Source of the DNA: Rhodobacterales bacterium
GTDB lineage: Bacteria; Pseudomonadota; Alphaproteobacteria; Rhodobacterales; Rhodobacteraceae
Length of the DNA stretch: 5,947 bases
Direction: 5' to 3'
NCBI GenBank assembly: GCA_009992615.1
Contig: JAACVA010000130.1
Location: forward strand, 1-5,947
Below are positions 1 to 5,115 of this stretch, piece after piece. The notes below the pieces were generated by a model. That model ran no database searches, was not told the DNA's origin, and saw only the letters and a list, made by a program, of their open reading frames with translations. Within the stretch, counting starts at the first letter, position 1, and every line of letters begins with the position of its first letter. The position numbers and the translations under genes were made by a program.

Positions 1-310
1 CAAGGCTGCCCCGGAAAGCTTTGATCGGGTCCAGATGGCGGCGGGGCTGACCTGTGGCTTTGACCGCGGGCTGATCCTGGGGCTTGATCTGACGCGGGCG
101 CAGGTGCGTTATGACGGTCTGTCGCCGCTGTTTGGCACCGCCCGCCGCAACGACATAACCACCATCGGCACGCAGATTCATAACCGCAACCTGAAACTGC
201 GCGGCTTTGCTCCGGTTCAGGAGTTGAGCCATGAGGTGGGCCGCAGCAGCATCGAAGTTTACGGCTACGACAACACCACCCTGTCGCTGGGGCTGACCCG
301 CGCGTTCTGA
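1..310 (+). CDS. C-terminal end of an outer-membrane beta-barrel, probably surface lipoprotein assembly modifier (Slam), partial
   Basis: The reading frame is open from base 2 to the TGA at 308-310, giving 102 residues; the start lies outside the window. Alternating polar/hydrophobic strands, the pieces LFGTARRNDI, IHNRNLKLRGFAPV, IEVYGYDNTT and the ending LGLTRAF resemble the last strands of Slam (DUF560) barrels, which carry LFG-x-x-R-x-D, N-R-x-x-x-x-x-F-x-P and S-x-I-x-x-Y-x-Y-D. The terminal phenylalanine in an aromatic/hydrophobic alternating pattern is the usual signal read by the BAM complex, so the product should sit in the outer membrane. Slam proteins help move lipoproteins to the cell surface, and their N-terminal half normally holds TPR repeats, which cannot be checked here. 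The ATG at 35 is internal, because homology-like sequence continues in frame before it. Another DUF560-like or porin-like barrel is the alternative. The gene is convergent with edd, 18 bases away, with no obvious terminator between them. Confidence 0.65.
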   Translation, partial: KAAPESFDRVQMAAGLTCGFDRGLILGLDLTRAQVRYDGLSPLFGTARRNDITTIGTQIHNRNLKLRGFAPVQELSHEVGRSSIEVYGYDNTTLSLGLTRAF

Positions 311-328
311 GCCCGGGGGACAGCGCGG

Positions 329-2134
329 TCAGATGACCACGCCCGCCCCGTCACTGGCCAGACCGACGTTGCGGCGGAACACCTCGAACAGTTCGCGCCC
401 CACGCCGTGACCATTGCGCGACAGATCTGCGGTGGCCGGTTCGCGCGTCGACAGATCGACGCCGATCACATCCAGCGTGCCCGCCACCGCATCCACCCGA
501 ACGACATCGCCGTCGCGCAGCCGTGCCAATGGCCCGCCCAGCGCCGCCTCGGGCGACACATGGATCGCCGAGGGCACCTTGCCCGACGCACCCGACATCC
601 GCCCGTCGGTGACCAGCGCCACCTTCAGCCCCCGGTCCTGCAACACCGCCAGGGTGGGGGACAGCGAGTGCAATTCCGGCATCCCGTTGGCGCGCGGCCC
701 TTGAAACCGCACGACAACCACGGTGTCGGCGGTGAATTCGCCGCGCTGGAACGCCGGTTTCACGTCGCGCTGATCGTCGAAGATGCGGCAGGGCGCCTCG
801 ATGATGTGCCGCTCGGGGGCCACCGCCGACACTTTCATCACGCCGCGCCCCAGATTGCCGTTCAGGTCTTTCATCCCGCCCGATGTCTGGAACGGATTTG
901 AGGCCGGGCGCAGGATCTTGTCGTTCAGGCTGTGCCCCGCCCCGGCTTCCCATGTCAAGGCGCCATCCTTCAGCTTCGGCTCTTGCGCATACAGCGCCAA
1001 CCCATCGCCCGCCACGGTCTTTGTGTCCGGGTGCAGCAACCCCTGATCCAGCAAGTCGCCGATCATATATCCCAGCCCCCCGGCGGCGTGAAAATGGTTC
1101 ACATCGGCCAGACCATTGGGATAAACCTTGGCCATCAGTGGCACCACCTCGGAAATCTCGGCAAAATCCAACAGGTCGATCAGCACCCCCGCCGCCCGCG
1201 CCATTGCCGGCAAATGGATGATCAGATTGGTTGAACCACCCGTGGCCATCAGCCCGACGATGCCGTTGACGATGGCCTTTTCATCCAGAATGTCTGACAC
1301 GGGGCGGTAATCATTGCCAAGTGCGGTGATTTCCAGCGCGCGTTTTGCCGCCGCCTGGGTCAGCGCGTCGCGCAGCGGTGTGCCGGGATTGACAAAAGAC
1401 GACCCCGGCAGGTGCAACCCGATGAATTCCATCAACATCTGGTTGGAATTGGCAGTGCCGTAAAAGGTGCAGGTGCCGGGGCCGTGATAGCTGTCCATTT
1501 CGGCCTTCATCAGGGCATCGCGGCCAACCTCGCCCGTGGCAAACTGTTGGCGCACCTTGGCCTTTTCGTCGTTGGGCAGCCCGCTGACCATCGGACCGGC
1601 GGGAATGAACAGCGCCGGAATATAGCCGAAGGTGGCGGCCGCGATCACCAGCCCCGGCACGATCTTGTCGCACACCCCCAGGTACACCGCCGCATCATAG
1701 GTATTGTGCGAAAGGGCCACGCCGGCGGCCAGCGCGATCACATCGCGTGAAAACAGCGACAACTCCATGCCCACCTGGCCTTGGGTCACCCCGTCGCACA
1801 TCGCCGGCACACCGCCCGCCACCTGTGCTGTGGCCCCAACCGAGCGGGCCGCGGTGCGAATCTGGTCAGGATAGGTTTCAAACGGCTGATGGGCGCTCAG
1901 CATGTCGTTATAGGCGGTGACGATCCCGAGGTTGGGCGCGCGCACCGCCGCAAGCGCGCCTTTGTCGTCCGACATCGCGGCATAGGCGTGGGCCTGATTG
2001 CCACAGGTCAGATGCGCGCGGCGCGGTCCTTCGGCGGCGGCCTCGGCCATACGGCCCAGATAGGTGCCGCGCGCTGTGCGGCTGCGCTCGATGATCCGGT
2101 CAGTGACTTTGGCAATGACGGGGTGAAGCGGCAT
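329..2134 (-). CDS. edd: 6-phosphogluconate dehydratase (Entner-Doudoroff pathway)
   Basis: Cytosolic iron-sulfur enzyme that converts 6-phosphogluconate to 2-keto-3-deoxy-6-phosphogluconate (EC 4.2.1.12), the first committed step of the Entner-Doudoroff route. The 601 residues match the usual Edd length (about 603 in E. coli) and cover the whole IlvD/Edd family fold. Visible signatures are AMCDGVTQGQ (111-120), the cluster motif CDKIVPG (155-161), GTCTFYGTANSNQM (220-233), ATGGSTNLIIHLP (297-309) and VTDGRMSGASGKVPS (508-522). C155 and C222 correspond to the [4Fe-4S] ligands of Edd, and S514 lies where related dehydratases have their catalytic base. GTCTFYGTANSNQM and the overall length favour Edd over dihydroxy-acid dehydratase IlvD. 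The ATG at 2134-2132 was chosen because AAAGG sits 7 bases before it; a TTG five codons upstream overlaps that site. No eda follows: the next gene downstream is convergent. A LacI-type palindrome lies about 52 bases upstream. Confidence 0.96.
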   Translation of the reverse strand: MPLHPVIAKVTDRIIERSRTARGTYLGRMAEAAAEGPRRAHLTCGNQAHAYAAMSDDKGALAAVRAPNLGIVTAYNDMLSAHQPFETYPDQIRTAARSVGATAQVAGGVPAMCDGVTQGQVGMELSLFSRDVIALAAGVALSHNTYDAAVYLGVCDKIVPGLVIAAATFGYIPALFIPAGPMVSGLPNDEKAKVRQQFATGEVGRDALMKAEMDSYHGPGTCTFYGTANSNQMLMEFIGLHLPGSSFVNPGTPLRDALTQAAAKRALEITALGNDYRPVSDILDEKAIVNGIVGLMATGGSTNLIIHLPAMARAAGVLIDLLDFAEISEVVPLMAKVYPNGLADVNHFHAAGGLGYMIGDLLDQGLLHPDTKTVAGDGLALYAQEPKLKDGALTWEAGAGHSLNDKILRPASNPFQTSGGMKDLNGNLGRGVMKVSAVAPERHIIEAPCRIFDDQRDVKPAFQRGEFTADTVVVVRFQGPRANGMPELHSLSPTLAVLQDRGLKVALVTDGRMSGASGKVPSAIHVSPEAALGGPLARLRDGDVVRVDAVAGTLDVIGVDLSTREPATADLSRNGHGVGRELFEVFRRNVGLASDGAGVVI

Positions 2135-2141
2135 GGGACGA

Positions 2142-2146
2142 CCTTT
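2142..2146 (-). promoter_or_regulatory. ribosome-binding site of edd
   Basis: AAAGG on the - strand, 7 bases before the ATG at 2134. It decides between this ATG and the in-frame TTG at 2149, whose own codon abuts and overlaps the motif and so could not use it. Confidence 0.7.
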
Positions 2147-2158
2147 CAAAAACGCAAA

Positions 2159-2164
2159 TCTATA
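2159..2164 (-). promoter_or_regulatory. candidate -10 box of the edd promoter
   Basis: TATAGA on the - strand matches TATAAT at four of six positions, including the key TA at positions 1-2. It would place the transcript start near 2152, leaving a leader of about 18 bases before the edd ATG. The matching -35 region (about 2181-2187, AAACCT on the - strand) is poor and overlaps the palindrome at 2186-2195. The promoter may therefore be weak or depend on an activator. This is pattern recognition only. Confidence 0.4.
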
Positions 2165-2183
2165 GTCAAAGACACTACAGCAG

Positions 2184-2197
2184 GTTTAGCGCTAACA
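2184..2197 (-). promoter_or_regulatory. LacI-family-type operator upstream of edd
   Basis: The core TTAGCGCTAA (2186-2195) is a perfect 10-bp palindrome. Read on the - strand the site is TGTTAGCGCTAAAC, which matches the idealised LacI-family palindrome TGTTAGCGCTAACA at the first 12 of 14 positions. A central CG flanked by AG/CT is typical of that family. Its centre is about 38 bases before the inferred edd transcript start, overlapping the -35 region, which suits repression by blocking polymerase. A sugar-acid regulator for Entner-Doudoroff genes would fit, but no regulator gene lies in the window. It could also serve the divergent + strand gene, although it is about 140 bases from that start. 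Confidence 0.5.
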
Positions 2198-2210
2198 AAA
2201 GGGTGGACGG

Positions 2211-2232
2211 GTGCATTTTTGAAATGCTGCAC
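2211..2232. repeat. nested palindromes in the edd/small-gene divergent region
   Basis: GCATTT (2213-2218), three bases, then AAATGC (2222-2227) form a perfect 6-bp inverted repeat. Around it, GTGCA (2211-2215) pairs with TGCAC (2228-2232), whose AC end continues into TTGCAC at 2233-2238. The two palindromes are nested but not continuous, because 2213-2215 are shared. The arrangement could be a second protein-binding site or a small RNA hairpin. The rest of the intergenic region (2233-2323) has a TTGCAT at 2273-2278 but no convincing -10 box 17 bases later. Confidence 0.35.
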
Positions 2233-2323
2233 TTGCACGGTGCGCATGGCGGGATTGTGGGTTTGGCGGTGGTTGCATGGGTCAGGCCGCTTTACCTATT
2301 GCCAGCAACGAACTGCACCGCAG

Positions 2324-2329
2324 AAAAGG
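2324..2329 (+). promoter_or_regulatory. ribosome-binding site of the 52-codon gene
   Basis: AAAAGG lies 7 bases before the ATG at 2337. It supports that start rather than the upstream in-frame ATG at 2277, which has no purine-rich stretch at the right distance. Confidence 0.55.
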
Positions 2330-2336
2330 CAACGAG

Positions 2337-2495
2337 ATGAAACCGATGACCACACAAAATCTTGATATGATCGAAGCCCGCGCGCGCCAGTTGCGCGCTC
2401 AGGCCATTGGCGAAGTTATGCAGGCCCTGCGCCTCTGGATCGCCGCCCGCTGGGCCGGGCTGCGCGGCGCCGCTGGTAAAACCCAGGCAGGCTGA
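2337..2495 (+). CDS. small hypothetical protein, 52 aa, basic and helical (DUF1127/RSP_7527-like)
   Basis: The ATG at 2337 has a good Shine-Dalgarno 7 bases upstream; a second in-frame ATG at 2346 would give 49 residues. The protein has a short polar N-terminus, then a helix-forming stretch IEARARQLRAQAIGEVMQAL (residues 12-31) running into LRLWIAARWAGLRG (31-44). The pattern is amphipathic, rich in Ala, Arg and Leu, with two tryptophans. This is reminiscent of the short alphaproteobacterial proteins around DUF1127 and of the Rhodobacter RSP_7527-type family, members of which begin with an IE-x-x-A/R-x-x-x-R-A-type helix; this is recalled resemblance, not a search. The function is unknown; RNA binding or membrane association are guesses from its charge. 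It lies divergent from edd and 38 bases before the methyltransferase gene on the same strand, so the two may share a transcript. Confidence 0.6.
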   Translation: MKPMTTQNLDMIEARARQLRAQAIGEVMQALRLWIAARWAGLRGAAGKTQAG

Positions 2496-2523
2496 CCCTT
2501 TCGCGCGGCGGAAAAACCCGCTA

Positions 2524-2557
2524 GGGCAGGGCGATGGAACATGACATCGCCCTGCCC
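2524..2557 (+). promoter_or_regulatory. perfect 13-bp hairpin covering the methyltransferase ribosome-binding site and start codon
   Basis: GGGCAGGGCGATG (2524-2536) and CATCGCCCTGCCC (2545-2557) are exact reverse complements separated by an 8-base loop. The left arm contains the GGG/AGGG stretch that would serve as ribosome-binding site and ends with the ATG start codon (2534-2536). The right arm is codons 4-8 of the gene. With 10 G-C pairs of 13, the stem should be very stable in RNA and would hide the start site. No run of T follows, so it does not look like a simple intrinsic terminator. It may be a translational switch opened by a protein, by RNA or by remodelling during transcription. 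Confidence 0.65.
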
Positions 2558-3736
2558 ACCATCCGCCTGTTGCCCAAAACCGACCCGCGCCCGCTGCGTC
2601 GCGGCAGTCCTTGGGTATTCGCCAATGAATTGGTGATCGACCGGCGCACCCGTGCCCTCGCTGCGGGCACCATCGCCCTGCTGGAGGACGGCGAGCGCCG
2701 CCCGATGGGCCTTGTCGCGGTGAACCCCAACTCCAAGATCATCGCCCGGATGCTGGACCGTAATCCCGATGCGGTGATTGATCAGGCATGGTTCGCCACA
2801 CGCCTGTCGCGCGCGCTTGCGCTGCGGGCACGGTTGTTTGATGCTCCCTTCTATCGCCTGGTCCACGCCGAGGCCGACGGCCTGCCGGGTGTTGTGATTG
2901 ATCGTTTTGGCGATGCGGCGGTCATCCAGCCCAATGCGGCCTGGGCCGAGGCGCTGTTGCAGCCTTTGGTTGCGGCCCTGATCGAAGTGACCGGCGTGAC
3001 CAGTGTGGTCAAAAACGCCACCGGACGCGCCCGCACGCTTGAGGGGCTGGACGAGGAAACCGTGCTGTTGACCGGCACCTTGACCGGGCCAGTTGCCGTG
3101 CCGATGAATGGCGCGTGCTACATGGCCGACCTGCTGGGCGGGCAAAAGACCGGGCTGTTCTTTGACCAACGCCCGAATCATGCCTTTGCCGCCCGGCTGG
3201 CCCAAGGCGCAAAAGTGCTGGACGTGTTTTCCCATGTTGGTGGCTTTGCCTTGGCGGCGCTTGCGGCGGGGGCCGATCGCGCGCTGGCCGTCGATGGATC
3301 GGCCCCCGCGCTGGACCTGGCCGAACAGGGTGCGACCGCGGGTGGTGTGGCCGAACGCTTTGCCACGCGCCGGGGCGATGCCTTTGACACCATGACCGAG
3401 CTGGCGACGGAGGGCGCGCAATTCGATCTGGTGATCTGCGATCCGCCGGCCTTCGCCCCGAGCAAATCCGCGCTTGAGGCCGGGGTGCGCGCCTATGAAC
3501 GGGTCGCGCGTCTGGCAACGCCTCTCGTGGCGCCGGGGGGATTTCTGGCCCTGTGTTCCTGTTCCCATGCGGTTGATCTGGGCCGGTTCCGCGGCGCCTG
3601 CAATTCGGGCATTGGCCGCGCCGGGCGGGCGGCCCAACTGATCCACACCGGTGCGGCGGGGCCGGATCACCCGCAACTGCCACAATTGGCCGAATCGGGC
3701 TATCTCAAAGCGTTGTTCTATCGGTTGGACGGCTGA
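2534..3736 (+). CDS. class I SAM-dependent RNA methyltransferase, RlmI-like (probable 23S rRNA m5C)
   Basis: 400 residues, close to E. coli RlmI (396), which methylates 23S rRNA cytosine 1962. The N-terminal part (about 8-75) has the PUA-like layout, with KTDPRPLRRGSPWVFANEL typical of this family. The middle (about 90-190) matches the RlmI linker domain (FYRLVHAEADGLPGVVIDRFG, 106-126). The Rossmann domain carries GGQKTGLFFDQR (202-213), SAM motif I VLDVFSHVGGF (228-238), motif IV DPPAFAPSK (303-311) and the cysteine motif CSCSH (341-345). The ending QLAESGYLKALFYRLD is typical of the group. An in-frame TAG at 2522 rules out a start further upstream; the ATG at 2534 has AGGG before it but sits in a strong hairpin. 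The stop overlaps the PIN gene start (TGATG), implying coupled translation. The family resembles the Rhodobacter RSP_2647 type (from memory); the exact rRNA target is inferred. Confidence 0.9.
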   Translation: MEHDIALPTIRLLPKTDPRPLRRGSPWVFANELVIDRRTRALAAGTIALLEDGERRPMGLVAVNPNSKIIARMLDRNPDAVIDQAWFATRLSRALALRARLFDAPFYRLVHAEADGLPGVVIDRFGDAAVIQPNAAWAEALLQPLVAALIEVTGVTSVVKNATGRARTLEGLDEETVLLTGTLTGPVAVPMNGACYMADLLGGQKTGLFFDQRPNHAFAARLAQGAKVLDVFSHVGGFALAALAAGADRALAVDGSAPALDLAEQGATAGGVAERFATRRGDAFDTMTELATEGAQFDLVICDPPAFAPSKSALEAGVRAYERVARLATPLVAPGGFLALCSCSHAVDLGRFRGACNSGIGRAGRAAQLIHTGAAGPDHPQLPQLAESGYLKALFYRLDG

Positions 3737-4287
3737 TGAAGGTTCTGCTGGATGCCTGCGTGCTGTTTCCCACGGTGCTGCGCGACATCCTGCTGGCGGC
3801 GGCCAAAGCCGGGCTGTACGAACCGTTGTGGTCGCCCCGTATACTTGAGGAATGGGCCCGTGCGACAGTGAAACTGGGCCCGGGCGCCGAAACCGTGGCA
3901 CGCGGCGAAATCGCCCTGCTGACGGCGGCTTGGCCCCGCGCGGCCATCCTGCCCCGTGACGGCGATCTGGCGCGCCTTTGCCTGCCAGACCTGAACGACA
4001 TTCACGTTCTCGCCGCCGCGATTGCCGGTTCGGCCGATCTGATCGTCACCTTCAATGCCAGGGATTTTCCGCGCCATACCTTGTCGGCCGAAGGATTGGC
4101 CCGGCAAGACCCCGATCAGTTTCTGCTGTACCTGTATCTGCGGGCACCCGAGGCAATCCGCGCATCTGTCGCCAGCGTCCATGCCACCGCACAACAGCTG
4201 GCCGGTGAACCTCTGCCGCTGAAGCCGCTGTTGAAACGCGCGCGGCTTCCCCGGCTGGCCAAGGCGCTGGTTGCCAGCGGGGTTTGA
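3736..4287 (+). CDS. PIN-domain protein, probable Mg2+-dependent ribonuclease
   Basis: 183 residues. The N-terminal strand MKVLLDACVLFPTVLRDILL gives the first PIN acid (D6). RILEEWAR (35-42) gives E38/E39. LPDLNDIHVLAAAIAGSADLIVTFNARDFP (83-112) holds D85/D88, D101 and the closing N107/D110. All the acids needed for metal binding appear present, so it should be an active nuclease. The layout matches the PIN family of VapC-like toxins whose members read D-A-C-V-L-[FY]-P and D-R-H-V-L-A-A-A; here the Arg before His is Ile. About 65 residues follow the PIN core, with KPLLKRARLPRLAKAL near the end. It starts inside the stop codon of the methyltransferase (TGATG), without a clear ribosome-binding site of its own, so translation is probably coupled. 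No antitoxin-sized gene lies beside it. It appears to match the Rhodobacter RSP_2648 type (from memory). The target RNA is unknown. Confidence 0.85.
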   Translation: MKVLLDACVLFPTVLRDILLAAAKAGLYEPLWSPRILEEWARATVKLGPGAETVARGEIALLTAAWPRAAILPRDGDLARLCLPDLNDIHVLAAAIAGSADLIVTFNARDFPRHTLSAEGLARQDPDQFLLYLYLRAPEAIRASVASVHATAQQLAGEPLPLKPLLKRARLPRLAKALVASGV

Positions 4288-4288
4288 G

Positions 4289-4336
4289 TATTTTTGGCAA
4301 GAAGAAGCCGAAACTGTTTCTTTCTTGCCTGAAATA
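4289..4336. terminator. long imperfect hairpin after the PIN gene, between convergent genes
   Basis: Starting 2 bases after the PIN stop, TATTT (4289-4293) pairs with AAATA (4332-4336), GGCAAGAA (4296-4303) pairs exactly with TTCTTGCC (4322-4329), and GAAA (4310-4313) pairs with TTTC (4317-4320) around CTG. Only a T/T mismatch, G-T pairs and a 5-base bulge interrupt it. Its position between two convergent genes suits a bidirectional transcript end or RNA-stabilising structure. No clean T run follows on either strand, so it is not a textbook intrinsic terminator. Confidence 0.5.
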
Positions 4337-4363
4337 CCTTGACTTGCGGCATCGGTTCAAGAA

Positions 4364-4377
4364 CCGGTGGCGACCGG
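4364..4377 (-). terminator. weak terminator-like hairpin downstream of the M48 gene
   Basis: Read on the - strand, CCGGT, a 4-base loop CGCC, then ACCGG form a 5-bp stem followed by TTCTT, 15 bases beyond the M48 stop. A competing hairpin, CGGTTC (4353-4358) with GAACCG (4361-4366), overlaps it, so only one can form at a time. The stem is short, and the assignment is tentative. Confidence 0.3.
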
Positions 4378-4391
4378 CCGCGCCCTGGGTT

Positions 4392-5072
4392 TCAGCCCCA
4401 GCGCGCCTCGTTCGCCTCGATTGCCGCGATACGTTCTGCGGTTTTCGGGTGGCTCATCAGCCAGGCGGGGGCTGCGCCGCCCCGGGCACCGGTCAGTGCC
4501 TCAAGCTTGGTGAACAGCGATTTTTGCGCTGCTGTGCCGATCCCCGCCTTGGTCAGCAAGGCCGAGGCATAGGCGTCAGCCTCGTATTCATCCTTGCGTG
4601 ACAATTTCGCGGCCAGCATGGATGTCACCATGCCCGCCAGCCAGATGCCAATTCCCGGCAGGAACCGCGACAAAACCATGGCCAGTGCGGTGCGCAGGGC
4701 GTTCTGGCCAGAAAAGTCGATCATCCGCCGACGCGAATGGCCCAGAGCGACATGGCCCAATTCATGGGCGATGACGCTGGCCAGTTCTTCGGCCGTGACC
4801 TGGCCCGCGCGATAGCGTTTATAGAAACCGCGGGTGATGAAAATGCGCCCGTCCGGCGCGGCCAGGCCGTTCACCGGCTCGATCTCATAAATATGCACCT
4901 TGATCCGGTCCAGATCCAAGGCCGCCGCCATGCGCGCGGTCAGCTTGCGCAGCGTCGGGTCAGCCAGTTCGGTTGACTTCTCGTTCAGTTCGCGGGCGGT
5001 GCGCCAGGCCGAAAAGCGATACATCGCAAAGCCATAGAGCACCGCCAAAAGGATAGGGGTGAGTTTCAACAT
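4392..5072 (-). CDS. M48-family zinc metalloprotease, single N-terminal membrane anchor
   Basis: 226 residues from the ATG at 5072. A hydrophobic stretch LTPILLAVLYGFAMY (4-18) is followed by a basic segment (RFSAWRTAR), which suggests an inner-membrane anchor with the catalytic domain on the cytosolic side, as in HtpX; the topology is inferred. The zinc site is HELGH (103-107), within LASVIAHELGHVALGHS, and the third ligand is the Glu of DEYEADAYAS (161-170, probably E162). A second hydrophobic segment lies at about 138-156. SHPKTAERIAAIE (207-219) is the usual M48 ending. There are no TPR repeats, so it is shorter than BepA-type proteins; a role in membrane-protein or envelope quality control is the family-based guess. 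An in-frame ATG at 5135 would overlap the upstream gene and add 21 residues before the anchor, so it was rejected, although the chosen start has only a weak ribosome-binding site. It lies 43 bases after the DUF6653-type gene. Confidence 0.9.
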   Translation of the reverse strand: MLKLTPILLAVLYGFAMYRFSAWRTARELNEKSTELADPTLRKLTARMAAALDLDRIKVHIYEIEPVNGLAAPDGRIFITRGFYKRYRAGQVTAEELASVIAHELGHVALGHSRRRMIDFSGQNALRTALAMVLSRFLPGIGIWLAGMVTSMLAAKLSRKDEYEADAYASALLTKAGIGTAAQKSLFTKLEALTGARGGAAPAWLMSHPKTAERIAAIEANEARWG

Positions 5073-5115
5073 ATCTGTGATATGGGGTGGCAGGCCGCGG
5101 CTGGCAAGGCGGCCA

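Noticed and set aside
407..901. A 164-codon + strand frame inside edd
   Set aside because: It is antisense to the conserved C-terminal part of Edd, and its composition is that of a shadow.
2132..2149. TTG start for edd, five codons upstream of the ATG
   Set aside because: The TTG overlaps the region of the AAAGG motif that is ideally spaced for the ATG at 2134, and the chosen start gives the normal family length.
2277..2336. Upstream ATG at 2277 for the small protein
   Set aside because: No ribosome-binding site stands at a useful distance, whereas the ATG at 2337 has AAAAGG 7 bases upstream. The extra 20 residues do not extend the helix pattern.
1781..2365. A 194-codon + strand frame across the edd start and the divergent region
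   Set aside because: It is antisense to conserved Edd sequence, has no recognisable domain, and ends inside the small gene in another frame.
2399..3901. A 500-codon open frame on the - strand across the whole methyltransferase gene
   Set aside because: It is exactly antisense to a gene with clear methyltransferase motifs. Its product is rich in Arg, Gln, His and Gly without domain-like sequence, as expected for an antisense shadow in GC-rich DNA.
3736..4287. Classical type II toxin-antitoxin locus
   Set aside because: The PIN gene is toxin-like, but there is no small antitoxin gene before or after it; the upstream partner is a full-length methyltransferase.
4284..4601. A 105-codon + strand frame starting at the PIN gene end
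   Set aside because: It runs through the hairpin region and then antisense to the M48 gene; no family features or ribosome-binding site were seen.
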